In this document: in pieces, positions 23,062 to 33,178 of the stretch
Layout: every line of letters begins with the position of its first letter
Position numbering within the stretch: the first letter of the stretch is position 1
Assembly: GCF_024139115.2 (NCBI RefSeq)
Contig: NC_085141.1
Span: 71,651,481 to 71,715,480 of the forward strand
Length of the DNA: 64,000 nt
Origin: Armigeres subalbatus
Taxonomy: Eukaryota > Arthropoda > Insecta > Diptera > Culicidae
Direction: 5' to 3'
Notes under the pieces: generated by a model
Told to the model about the DNA's origin: nothing
The model's input: the letters and a program-made list of their open reading frames with translations, nothing else
Database searches by the model: none
Position numbers and translations under genes: made by a program

Positions 23062-24684
23062 ATGGAAAACCAAGGCAATTCTTCAAGTAGTGGTAGTAGT
23101 GTAGGCGACAACCCCTTCGCAAGAGGTGGGTTGTTCAGGTCTCCGCCTAGGAGACCAGAGGCAATAGTCGGCAGCTCAGTGCGCAGCGCCAGCGTGGGTC
23201 ACTTAACCTTCCTCTCGGCTAAAAAAACGCCGGTAGAGGTTATTGACGGCCCATGGCTTGTGGAGGCGATGAACCGCAAACGCGATGGGCTTTCGGCCTT
23301 CGAGGTGGCGACGGAACAGCTGGACGCCATCATCGACTTTGCGTCATCGAAGCATAATATCAGTAAGGACCTCAAGAGGAGCTTGCAGAAACTTCGAAAG
23401 TCGATGTTGGACGCCAAGCTGGAAAAGGCGGTCAGGACGGCCAAGTGCGAACCCGTGAAATCCATGGAGTCAAGGTTCACCCAGACTGAGGCCCAAGAAT
23501 TCGCGGATTTGGGCAAGGTCGAATCGACCGAGGACGTGCCAGCGAAGACGGTGGTGCCAAAGTCTGCCCAGACCGAGGCTCAAGTATTCGCGGGCACGTC
23601 GGGGGTGGCTGCTCCAACGGAGCAGACACAAAAACGGGGGAGACAGTCTCCAGGGGATGAGCTCCCTGGGGGCCGCTCCAAAACGCGGAGGGTTACTACC
23701 CCGAACAAGGGTAGTGGGGCTGGGAAGCCGAACCCCGGCCAGGTACCTCCAAAACCGGGGGAGGAAGGACCTGGAAAGGTCCGTCCACCCAGGAAAGACG
23801 GTGGTAAGGGGTTACGGCAGGCTGAGAGCTCTCAGCCGCCCCAGACCAGGGAAATAGAGGGGGATGACGCCTCCTGGACCCTGGTCAAGAATAAGAGGAA
23901 ACCGAAGACGTCAAGGGCCGAAATGAAGGCCCAGGCGAATGAGGGTTGCAGAAAGTCTTGGTTATGCGCCAATCGCTCCAGGGGCGATGCCCTAGTTATC
24001 AAAACGGACGAGGCTAAGTACTCGGACGTCTTGAAGGCGATGAGGAGTGACGTCAAGCTCGGTGAACTCGGCGCCGACGTACGTCGAATAAGACGTACCC
24101 GGACGGGCGAGATGATCCTCGAGCTAAAGCGGGGCGTCTCGCAAAAGGGCGCCGCCTACAAGAAATTGGCGGAGGAAGTCCTAGGCGAGACGGTCAAGGT
24201 GAGGGCACTCACGACGGAGGTGAATCTAAGGGTTAAAGACCTGGACGAGATCACCGAAGTCGAAGAGCTCGTCACGGCACTGCGGCGACAGTGTGAAGTG
24301 GAGGCGTCCACCGCAGCCGTTCGGCTACGGAAAGGTCCAGCAGGGACACAGGTAGCATTGGTTCGGCTACCTGCAGCTGACGCCTACAAGGTAGTCAAGT
24401 TAGGGAGCGTCAAGGTGGGGTGGTCGGTATGCCCTGTGGGCATATACGAGCAACCTGAAGTTTGCTTCAAGTGCCTGGAACCGGGGCACAAGCAATGGGA
24501 CTGCAAAGGCCCTGACAGAAGCAAGCTCTGTCGACGCTGCGGATTGGAGGGACATAAGGCACAATGCTGCACGAACCCTCCCAACTGTTTGATCTGTTCC
24601 AGCAAAGCTGCGAACAGCAAGCACCCCATGGGGGGTTCGAAGTGCCCGGCGTTTAAGCGTGTTGCAAAATCACAGTGCAGGTAA
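23062..24684 (+). CDS. R1-clade ORF1 protein (gag-like, zinc knuckles)
   Basis: Open frame of 540 codons from ATG at 23062 (MENQGNSSSSGSSVGDNPF); an in-frame ATG at 23008 would add 18 residues. The N-terminal third is Ser/Pro/Lys-rich and low in structure. A Lys/Pro-rich stretch follows. A folded region begins around residue 300 (ALVIKTDEAKYSDVLKAMRS, then LGADVRRIRRTRTGEMILEL), typical of R1 ORF1. The last 75 residues carry three cysteine motifs: CFKCLEPGHKQWDC, CRRCGLEGHKAQCC and a looser CLIC...HPMGGSKC. R1 ORF1 proteins bind element RNA and assemble the particle that carries ORF2. The stop at 24682-24684 overlaps the ORF2 frame. This is the only uninterrupted retrotransposon ORF here. Confidence 0.92.
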   Translation: MENQGNSSSSGSSVGDNPFARGGLFRSPPRRPEAIVGSSVRSASVGHLTFLSAKKTPVEVIDGPWLVEAMNRKRDGLSAFEVATEQLDAIIDFASSKHNISKDLKRSLQKLRKSMLDAKLEKAVRTAKCEPVKSMESRFTQTEAQEFADLGKVESTEDVPAKTVVPKSAQTEAQVFAGTSGVAAPTEQTQKRGRQSPGDELPGGRSKTRRVTTPNKGSGAGKPNPGQVPPKPGEEGPGKVRPPRKDGGKGLRQAESSQPPQTREIEGDDASWTLVKNKRKPKTSRAEMKAQANEGCRKSWLCANRSRGDALVIKTDEAKYSDVLKAMRSDVKLGELGADVRRIRRTRTGEMILELKRGVSQKGAAYKKLAEEVLGETVKVRALTTEVNLRVKDLDEITEVEELVTALRRQCEVEASTAAVRLRKGPAGTQVALVRLPAADAYKVVKLGSVKVGWSVCPVGIYEQPEVCFKCLEPGHKQWDCKGPDRSKLCRRCGLEGHKAQCCTNPPNCLICSSKAANSKHPMGGSKCPAFKRVAKSQCR

Positions 24685-27600
24685 CGCAGCTAAACCTGAA
24701 CCACTGTGATGCAGCCCAGCAACTGCTGTGTCAGACAGTTGCTGAATGGGGGACGGATATCGCCATCATAGCAGATCCTTACCGGGTACCCGCCAGGAAC
24801 GGTAATTGGGTCACCGATGGGTCTCAAATGGCAGCGATATGGACAACGGGGAAATACCCAGTTCAAGAGTTGGTGTCTTCGACACACGAGGGCTTCGTCA
24901 TTGCCAAAATCAACGGGATCTTCTTCTGCAGCTGCTATGCGCCTCCTCGGTGGTCGATCGAGTAGTTCGGTCGTATGCTGGATTGTTTGACGGCTAACTT
25001 GATGGGGCGTAGGTCGTTGGTGATAGCGGGGTAGTTCAACGCTTGGGCCGTGGAATGAGGAACGAATCAACGGGGCAGATCCTGCTGGAATCACTTGCCA
25101 TGTTGGATGTGGACATGGCTAATGTCGGTACCAAAAGTACCTACAGCTGGAACGGCGCCGAGTCGATTATCGACGTTACGTTCTGGAGCCCTGGCCAAAC
25201 GAGTAGTTCGAACTGGAGGGTAGATGATGGCTACACTCACAGCGACCACCTGGTGGTTCGCTACAGTATCGACTATACGACCAGCATTCAGCGGACGGAA
25301 GAAGGGGCGAGGCCTAGTCCTAGTATGTGGAAGACATCATACTTCGACGACGAGGTGTTTAAGGAAGCGCTCCGCCGCGAGCACAATACTCTCGGTCTGA
25401 GTGGCGAGCAGCTGGTAACAGTACTCTCGCGTGCATGCGATGCCACCATGCCTAGGAAAGTCCACCCTAGGAATGGGAGACCACCGGCTTACTGGTTGAC
25501 TCAAGCAATTGCGACCCTGCGCCGCGCATGCCTACGGGCAAGGAGGCGGATGCAGCGAGCACGCACAGAAGAGGAGCGTGTTGAACGACGGGTGGCGTTC
25601 GTGGCTGCTAGAGTCGCTCTGAAGACTGAGATTAGATCAAGCAAAAAAGCCTGCTTCGAGGGCCTGTGTCAAAGTGCCAACGCGAATCCATGGGGTGACG
25701 CCTATAGGGTCGTAATGGCCAAGACACGTGGGTCGATGGCCCCTACAGAGCGGTCTCCAGAGATGCTGGAGAGGATCATCGCGGGGCTCTTCCCACGTCA
25801 CGAATCAAGCCCCTGGCCTCCCTTCGTGGAGCTGCCAGGAGCCAGGGTGGCCGACGAGGGAAGAGTAACTGTGGCGGAACTTGCGGGGATTGCACAGTCC
25901 CTTAGTGTAGGTAAGGCGCCAGGACCGGATGGTATTCCGAACCTGGCCATTAAAGCGGCCATTGCCGAGGCTCCCGAGATGTTCAGATCTGTCATGCAGA
26001 GATGCCTGGACGAGGGAGTCTTCCCTGAAGCATGGAAAAGGCAGAGCTTGGTCCTATTGCCAAAGGCGGAAAACCACCGGGGATCCGTCGGCATATAGAC
26101 CAATATGCCTGCTTGATATGGCGGGAAGGTGCTCGAGAAGATCATCCTCAACAGGTTGTTGATACGCACGGAGGGTGCGGATGGTCTATCGAGTAACCAG
26201 TTAGGCTTCCGAAAGGGTAAGTCGACCGTAGACGCTATCTTGTCGGTTACCAAATCCGCGGAGATAGCTATCCAGCGTAAGAGGAGGGGAGTTCGCTATT
26301 GTGCAGTAGTGTCTCTCGACGTGAGGAATGCTTTCAATAGTGCCAGTTGGGCAGCTATTGCAGATGCGCTCCTGCGTCTTGGAATTCCCGAGTACCTGTA
26401 CAAGATTCTCGGAAGCTACTTCCAGAATCGAGTACTGGTATACGACACGGAGGCGGGTCGGAAGTGTGTTGACATAACCTCAGGGGTTCCGCAAGGTTCC
26501 ATACTGGGTCGAGTGTTATGGAACGTCATGTACGACGGTGTCTTGAGGTTGAAGTTCCCGGTGGGCGTGGCAATCGTTGGCTTCGCTGACGATATTACGC
26601 TGGAGGTCTACGGCGAATCGATCGAAGAGGTGGAGTTGACTGCAGCCCACTCGATCGCAATTGTGGAGGAGTGGATGAGTTCCAGGAAGTTAGAACTGGC
26701 TCACCACAAGACTGAGGTGGTTGTTGTTAACAACCGAAAGTCGGAGCAGCAAGCGGTGATAAGGGCAGGCAACTGCACGATCATCTCTGAACGCTCAATC
26801 AAACTCTTGGGGGTAATAATCGACGATAAGCTCACCTTTGGTAGCCACGTCAATTACGCCTGCAAGCGTGCCTCCACAGCTATAGTGGCATTGTCCCGGA
26901 TGATGTCCAATAGCTCTGCGGTTTATGCCAGCAAGCGCAAGCTTCTGGCTAGCGTTGCTCTGTCCATACTGAGGTATGGGGGGCCAGCTTGGGGCACGGC
27001 CCTGCGTATTAACTGCTACAGAACGAAGTTAGAAAGTACGTATAGGCTCATGTGCCTAAGAGTTGCGAGCGCGTACCGTACCGTGTCGCACGATGCACAC
27101 TGCGCCATCACCGGTATGATGCCTATTGACATCGTTATCGGTGAAGACATAGAGTGCTTTGAAATGCGCGGCACGAGAGGCATCCGCAGGACTGTCAGGT
27201 TGGCCTCAATGGTCAAATGGCAGCGTGCCGTGGACAGTTCCACTAAGGGTAGATGTACACATAGGTTGATACCGGAGATAGGTACGTGGGTCAAGAGGCG
27301 CCATGGGGAAATCACTTTCCACCTGACCCAGGTCCTTACAGGCCATGGTTGCTTCAGACAGTACCTACACCGGTTCGGACACTCGGCCTCGCCCGAGTGT
27401 CCGGTGTGCGATGGTTTAGAGGAAACGGCGGAACACGTGTTGTTCGTGTGCCCGCGTTTTCGCACAATGCGTGACCACATGCTTGCCACATGTGGTCTGG
27501 ACACTACCCCGGACAACCTAGTTCGGAGGATGTGTAAAGATGAAGTTGGCTGGAACGCCGTTTTATCGGCTATCGTCCAAATCGTCTCGGAGCTACACAG

Positions 27601-27928
27601 AAGGTGGCGCGTGAACTCAAGAATGGGTAGTTCAGGCGCAAATAAGAGGTGGTCCAAGGGTTCGGAGTCGGCTTCATGGGTCATACCGGTGCCCTGTGGA
27701 CGAACTCGATCCTTTTATCGAACAGGTGGCCGCGTGAAAAACAACATGGTATCGTCGCTTTCGCGGCGTCGGTCAACCGGGCGGGTTCCGAGCCCGAGGA
27801 CGGAAAGGGGTCCTCGTCAAGGCTGGGGCAGGCGTAGGCACCGCGTCGGCAAGTCCCTCTGTGTGCTGGCGAATAGGCCCTATCGCAGAAAGGTCAATTT
27901 GGGGTGCACGCGGCATCATCATTCTTGA
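24675..27928 (+). pseudogene. R1-clade ORF2: endonuclease and reverse transcriptase, inactivated
   Basis: Overlaps the end of ORF1 by a few codons and has no ATG at the junction, as is common in R1 ORF2. The endonuclease domain begins QVTQLNLNHCDAAQQLL. It is interrupted by TAG at 24963-24965, by TAG in place of the Asp codon of the expected GDFNAW motif (about 25030), by a TGA near 25056 and by a frame change before 25070. The RT domain follows (APGPDGIPN, LDVRNAFNSA, SGVPQGSILG, FADDITL), with two compensating one-base losses near 26067 and 26120 around DPSAYRPICLLDM. The C-terminus has CPVCDGLEETAEHVLFVC. Catalytic RT residues are intact, but the endonuclease is dead and the frame broken, so it is not autonomous. 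Confidence 0.92.
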
Positions 27929-28050
27929 TACCAGTCGTGCAGAGGGAAGCAGGCGCGAAGTCGACCCTGCCCACCTTCCGAGGACATAGGGCGTGATAAG
28001 GCCACCTGGAAAGCCGGCAATGCGCTGGCACGATACCATGGTGTTCTTCT
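27929..28050 (+). other. R1 copy C 3' UTR, first part
   Basis: Homologous to 20190-20310 of copy B (CCACCTGGAAAGCCGGCAATG). It is interrupted at GTTCTTCT by an SLH repeat and continues at 30187 with GCGAGTCACGATG. Confidence 0.85.
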
Positions 28051-28118
28051 AAAAAACGAACAGTGGGTAATGTCTGTGACATAACCGCTAAGTGGACGTA
28101 GGACTTGACTTGACCATG

Positions 28119-28326
28119 CACACTTAACTCATTTCACCGTATTTGGTAAATTTTACCGAAATCTCAACAGCAGAACTGTTCGGTAATTCATTTTACAGAT
28201 TTTTTGTAATTTTTTCCATTGCTCAACTGTCAAAATCACTGATATCAGTTAAATTATTTACCAAACAGTTCTGCTGTTGAGATTTCGGTAAAATTTTACC
28301 GAATTCGGAGATTTATTTTAAGTGTG
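28119..28326. mobile_element. 208-bp MITE inside SLH repeat
   Basis: Ends CACACTTAA / TTAAGTGTG; subterminal inverted blocks TTTTACCGAAATCTCAACAG on both sides. It splits CCATGCCTTTAAG of the SLH 5' region, giving a 2-bp TG duplication. Other SLH copies are uninterrupted here. Confidence 0.88.
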
Positions 28327-28663
28327 TGCCTTTAAGATACATAATATGTCCAAATTTCTTACATCAACTATTTTGGATAAATAATCGGCGTTGCATACCA
28401 TTCCTTGGCAAAATCTTCTCATCAAACCGACACAGAAATCAAATCTACCTCGAACAAGAACCATAAAAAAAAACATTCAGGAAGTATCTGTCCGGTCACG
28501 AAATATTAGCCTCGACAGTGGCAACCTTCCCACTAAAGGACTGCCTGAAATAAACCACAAGTTGGCTCAGCAGGGGATGTAGACTGTATCTCAGCCCTTC
28601 CACTGAAGAGCCTTCTAATCCGTGCGATAACGACTTAAGGAGAACATTATTTTTAACTCTTAG

Positions 28664-28679
28664 AGCCTTGAAAAAGGCT
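28664..28679 (-). terminator. histone-type stem-loop (type A)
   Basis: Minus strand AGCCTT-TTTC-AAGGCT, preceded by GCAAAC, about 70 nt downstream of the initiator at 28747-28751 in this slightly shortened copy. Confidence 0.5.
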
Positions 28680-28746
28680 GTTTGCTTCGGCTAAGTGCAA
28701 AAAGTAAGAAAACGATCTTCGAATTTCTAGTGATGGTATAAAAAAG

Positions 28747-28830
28747 ACTGAATGCTCTGCGAGCGAATGCACTTTTCTTTTATACCTTATTTTGAATCTT
28801 CTCTGCTTCCCAATTGGTGGGCCAATCAGC
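28747..28830 (-). promoter_or_regulatory. SLH minigene core promoter
   Basis: Minus strand GATTGGCCCACCAAT, TATAAAAG (28784-28777) and TCAGT (28751-28747). Confidence 0.5.
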
Positions 28831-29486
28831 TAGTGTCTTGTATCCCGCTTCTTTGTCAGCCAAAGCGTCATCATCATCAACGCGTTCGAGAAGGGCTTCT
28901 TCTTTTTTACGCTTGTTGCTCGCTGCTGGCGTCTATTTCCTAACGGGACTTTTCGCTAGATACAGGCCAATAAGCCGGGCAAGCGAGCTTAGAATTGCAG
29001 TTCAGGTAGGAAGTACGTGTTCTTTTCTGAGACACAGACAACATTGTTAGTAGTAAAAGGAAGGAAACACCCGGACATGGGATTTCGGGTGATAAAATTT
29101 AGAATTGGTAACATGGGACGATCATTCAGTCACGTTCGCTTTGTGTGCGGTCAGTATCAAACAATGTTTATCTACATATTTTTTTATCAATGCCATAAAA
29201 TCCACATTTGATGAAAAATCGATTGATAGTTTATTAATGTTTGAACTGTTATCGGTGTTTTTTTTTATCCAAAAAAGATTATGTGAGAGATTTGGACATC
29301 TTATGAATCTTTAAAGGCATGGTCAAGACACTTCGCGGTTAAATCAGAAAAATTATCCACTGTTAGTTTTGACGCTATTTATGAAAATCACGCATAAAAT
29401 TTTATCTCTAGAATATTGGATTTGGCACCCAAGTACAATTTCTATCCCGAAGGGTATTGAAAGCATTGATATTGATCTCTATTATT

Positions 29487-29502
29487 GGCTCTCTGAAGAA
29501 CC
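29487..29502 (-). terminator. histone-type stem-loop (type B)
   Basis: Minus strand CAAAC then GGTTCT-TCAG-AGAGCC. It lies about 300 bp downstream of the minus-strand arm of the divergent promoter at 29825-29935. Confidence 0.45.
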
Positions 29503-29824
29503 GTTTGTTTTTTGGACATACATGCTGCATCATGTGGCTTTTCTTCAGCCTGTCTCGGCTCAGCACCGATGCCGGCCGGTCTCGGCTCGACTCTGCTGCT
29601 GCTGCCGGTATCTGCTCAGCATTGCTGCTTTGTCGGGTCTGTAGGGTGGACTGCTGATGTACTGGCTAGGTTTCGGCTGATGATGGTCGCTTCGATGGTG
29701 TCGAGCCGAAAAAGCGGTCGGTGCAGACTTCATTCCCTGCTAAAAGGTGTGAGTGCTGTTCAATCGATGATGCGGTTGCTTCGCTTGTCCCGGACAGAAT
29801 GAAAGGAAAAAATCGCGTTGCGCT

Positions 29825-29935
29825 ATTTTATGGCTTCTCGGCAGACCCAGCGGATGCTCATTCGCTGGTGTCTGCACCAATCAGAAGGTGGTAATGGAAT
29901 GATGCAAGAATTATGCGGTACCCATATTTATAGGT
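29825..29935. promoter_or_regulatory. possible divergent promoter in SLH repeat
   Basis: A shared CCAAT box (ACCAATCAG at about 29876) lies between a minus-strand CATAAAAT at 29832-29825, followed about 30 nt later by a TTTCATTCTG initiator-like site, and a plus-strand TATTTATAG at 29925-29933. Paired CCAAT/TATA blocks facing outward are typical of divergent histone genes. Copies occur near 3540-3690, 1890-2010, 50340-50480 and 59300-59420. Confidence 0.35.
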
Positions 29936-30186
29936 TCCCTTGATCTCAATGTTTTTCATTGAAAACAGTTTCATGCCTATTGAAACAAGTTATTCGGGTC
30001 TTATCAAGCATGGACATGGAAGGCATACTTGAAATCTGTCGATTGAGGGGCTTACCGCAGAAATTCGTCCACTGAGACGAACGCTATTAACGTTTAAAAT
30101 CTTTCAACACAGCGTAACGCGGTCGATTTGAATATTTTGAAATGACACCCGGTATAGTAAAGAGAGACGTAAGTCCTACGTCAAAA

Positions 30187-30461
30187 GCGAGTCACGATGT
30201 TCGATGCTGCAAGGACACGCAGCTAACCTCGAGGGTGCGTTATGCACTGCCCCCCCTTTGAAGCATTACTTTCTGGTTGTACCGAAGGGACGATGGGCTT
30301 GGCGGCAATGGAAACGGTTTAGCTGGTCGGGGATGCAGTCCTGCCTCCCTCATTGGAGCTGGCCCCTAACCCAGCACTTCCTGGTCAACCCAGGATGTCT
30401 GTTGAGCAGATTCCCCCTCCATTGTTTAGGAAGAAAAAAAAAAACACACACACACACACAC
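30187..30461 (+). other. R1 copy C 3' UTR, last part, with poly(A)-(CA)n
   Basis: Homologous to 21066-21340 of copy B (GAAGCATTACTTTCTGG, CCCAGGATGTCT). It ends in about 11 A and a short CA run that joins the inverted GT/CA module at 30462. Confidence 0.88.
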
Positions 30462-30617
30462 ATACACAAAGACATCACCTCAATTCGTCGAGCTGAGTCG
30501 ATCGGTATATAACACTATGGGCCTCCGGGCCTTCTATAAAAAGTTTGTTTTTGGAGCGATCATATACGTATACTTAGTATACTTTACGTATACTTAGTAT
30601 ACGAGAAAGGCAAAAAT
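30462..30617 (-). repeat. GTATAC/(CA)n module, inverted
   Basis: Same module as 156-290, reversed, with a duplicated CGTATACTTAGTATAC palindrome. The R1 copy C 3' end lies in its CA tract. Confidence 0.75.
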
Positions 30618-30985
30618 GTGTTTTTTCGATATTTAAAAATTTTGCAGACTGTAGAAATGCATAATACCAAAAACTAATTCATGGAGAATATAGGCAAAGA
30701 TCCACAGAAAAACAAAAAATAAATAAAACGAATGGGTTCCCCCAAAAACATTGGACCCAATATTTGATTTTTTACCTAAAAAATGCTCATTTTTCCAAAA
30801 TCGATCTGGCGCGACCTCTAAACGATTTTTAGAAAGTCGGTTTGTTTGTTTGTAGACAAACCAGCAATATTCAAATACAAAATAACTATGTAATTGGTTC
30901 ACATTACTACTGGAACTTGGTTCCTATTCATTGAATCACAAGCCGCTGTTTTTTTGATCAAACAATTCCTTATAGATCTTATGGA
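30618..30985. other. no gene seen
   Basis: AT-rich sequence without a credible frame, RNA motif or repeat boundary. Confidence 0.4.
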
Positions 30986-30989
30986 ACGT

Positions 30990-31380
30990 ACAAACGGTCA
31001 AGCAGTTTGACTAACATTGACTCCACCTCTTGTTTATTCAAACATCCATCAAGTTTTGCCAACAGCGGTACAAACAATCAATTTATTCGACCAACAATAT
31101 CACACACGAACGACTGAAGCGCCAACTTGAGCACCAACCATCAAAAAATATTTGGGGGTTTGTGCAACTTCACTACAAATACTCAAACATGTTCGGCGAA
31201 CCTTGACTCCGCCTCCGACAACTCAAACCAAAATGAAACCGTTTTAATTTTCTCCAACCGAGCCGCCAACTGTCAAATGGTTGTTCGAACAACTTCACAC
31301 ACGTTCAATCAAAGCAGCAACCAAAGCGTTTTCTTGGGGGCGGAGTCAATGTTCGTCAATCTGCTTGACTGGTGTGTACG
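30990..31380. mobile_element. MITE with about 35-bp inverted ends
   Basis: The left end GTCAAGCAGTTTGACTAACA-TTGACTCC matches the reverse complement of the right end (GGAGTCAATGTTCGTCAATC-TGCTTGAC at 31341-31372) with few mismatches. Internally there are further inverted blocks (TTGACTCCGCCTC). No TSD was resolved. Confidence 0.6.
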
Positions 31381-32358
31381 CTGCATTACACTCAGTACTA
31401 AGTGCTGGATGATTGACGTTTAGCTTCATGTTACGTTCCCGATTTTCCATACCAATCTCCATACAAACTTCAAACGCGATGCGGGCCCAAATTCGGCACA
31501 GTTTTTTGGGACCCAAAATAGTTTCGAAAAAGCAATGATTTGAAAAAAAAAAAATGATCATGACACCCTTTGTACTGTATATGTTCATATTTTTATATTT
31601 TCGTATTTTAAAATTTCAAAATTTCATATCTTCAATCATTTAATATTTTATATATTTGTATTTTTTTTCATGTAAACATATTTTCACATTATTATAATTT
31701 CAAATATTTATTTTCATATTTTCAAATTTTTATATTTTTATTTTCACAACTTTATATTGTCACATTTCAATATCACTTTTATTTTTTTCAATTTTTGTAT
31801 TTTCGGGACTTTTCGGGATTCTATTTTGTTCCACCTCAAGTTTTCGAAGGCACCGCTTATATCGGCTGTCATCTTTATGTTCTACGCTTGCTGCGACGTA
31901 TCAAATCTAGAATGAAGGGATGACAGTTGTTTGTAACTCCTTAGTTCAGATTGGTGCCTCTGAAAATACGAGGTAATAATTATTTGGATTCTGGACAGCT
32001 TCACCTAAATACTTCCACATTTTGTGTATTCATATTTTTGTATCTTCCTTTTTACGTATTTCATGTTTTTATTTTCATATACATAGCAATTTTTATATTT
32101 TTATCACTCCATATTTCCATGCTTTTATATACTTATATAATTGCATTTTTGTACTTTCATATTTGACCAACTTAACATTTCCATAGCCCACTATCAATCT
32201 TCCCCAGGACGGAAAGCTTCACAACTTTCTATGTATACTTTATGCAGACAATGTCCTGGCACAGTGGCACATGCCTTGCTATCTGATACTCATAGCATTT
32301 TAAATAATAATTAAATTCATCACATAATTTGTACCTCTCTTAGTTGATGTTACCTTTA

Positions 32359-32363
<5 letters not shown>
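31381..32363. other. low-complexity AT-rich region with a 31-bp inverted repeat
   Basis: Mostly TATTTTCATATTT-like sequence, no gene. ATCAAATCTAGAATGAAGG-GATGACAGTTGT at 31901-31931 recurs as an exact reverse complement at 32449-32479, bracketing the first (TA)n block. Confidence 0.6.
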
Positions 32364-32593
<230 letters not shown>

Positions 32594-32620
32594 TATTAAT
32601 TTTACTACGTATTTATATAG

Positions 32621-32645
32621 AATAGAGTGGGGCAAGAGTGCGCGT
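32621..32645 (+). repeat. terminal-like AATAGAGTGGGGCAAGAG motif, left
   Basis: AATAGAGTGGGGCAAGAG followed by TGCGCG. The same motif occurs inverted at 46847-46871 (GCTCTTGCCCCACTCTATT), 14.2 kb away. Confidence 0.6.
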
Positions 32646-33170
32646 GGGGTAAGAGTTCGATTTTGATTTTTTTAAGTGGCAAAAAAGATAAACCAGAGAC
32701 ACTGCATCAATTTGGCAGGTGTTCTGATCAACTATTATCATGTGTAATTGTAAACGATTTGAATAAACAATAAGGGGGATGTAAGGTTATATAATTTTCT
32801 GGTCATTTTGCTAAAATTAATTGTGTTTCCGCAACTAGCATTCCATTACCATATATACGGTCCATCAGGTGAACATTAGGCCGATACAAATATTAAATTT
32901 ATTTTATGTCACCCCCCCCCCTTCAACTTTAAAAAAATATTGAAGGGGCAAAAAAAATATTTTTTGTGATTTTCTTTTAATGTTGAACACGTGCATTACT
33001 GTTTTTATCTTGGTACGAAATATGTCATTTATAGACCATACATTTGTCACCAAGAGTATTTCAAATGAAAATAACAGCATATATATATATATATATATCT
33101 ATCGGCATAAGTATTATATATCCTATCAAGTCACGCATGTTAAGGGGACTCTTGCTTACAGATTCAGTTT
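32646..33170. other. no gene; repeat fragment
   Basis: Contains GGCCGATACAAATATTAAATT near 32880-32914 followed by a C-run. The same motif occurs inverted at 42018-42057 next to another C-run. No coding sequence seen. Confidence 0.45.
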
Positions 33171-33178
33171 AAGCTCCC

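Larger units (their letters stand above)
28051..30186 (+). mobile_element. SLH repeat, complete reference copy
   Basis: Both ends can be fixed because the interrupted R1 3' UTR has uninterrupted paralogues at 20309-20330 and 21066-21086: TTCTTCTGAAAAAGCGAG is split into TTCTTCT and GCGAG. The element runs from A-run plus CGAACAGTGGGTAATG to CCTACGTC plus AAAA, 2136 bp including a 208-bp MITE. The only target duplication visible is A residues. The 3' end carries a GACGTA-AGTCC-TACGTC hairpin, and the 5' end has ATGTC-TGT-GACAT. It contains the minus-strand minigene (promoter 28747-28830, stem-loop 28664-28679), a second promoter-like block at 29825-29935 and stem-loop B at 29487-29502. It encodes no recognisable protein. 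Confidence 0.88.
22787..30441 (+). mobile_element. R1-clade retrotransposon, copy C, near full length
   Basis: Best copy in the window: 5' UTR (22787-23061), open ORF1, full-length but mutated ORF2, 3' UTR ending in poly(A) near 30432-30441 and a short (CA)n. The element itself is about 5.5 kb; the rest is the SLH copy at 28051-30186. Both ends abut CA repeats, as expected for an R1 family that targets (AC)n. The upstream neighbours are copies D and B in the same orientation. Confidence 0.9.
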
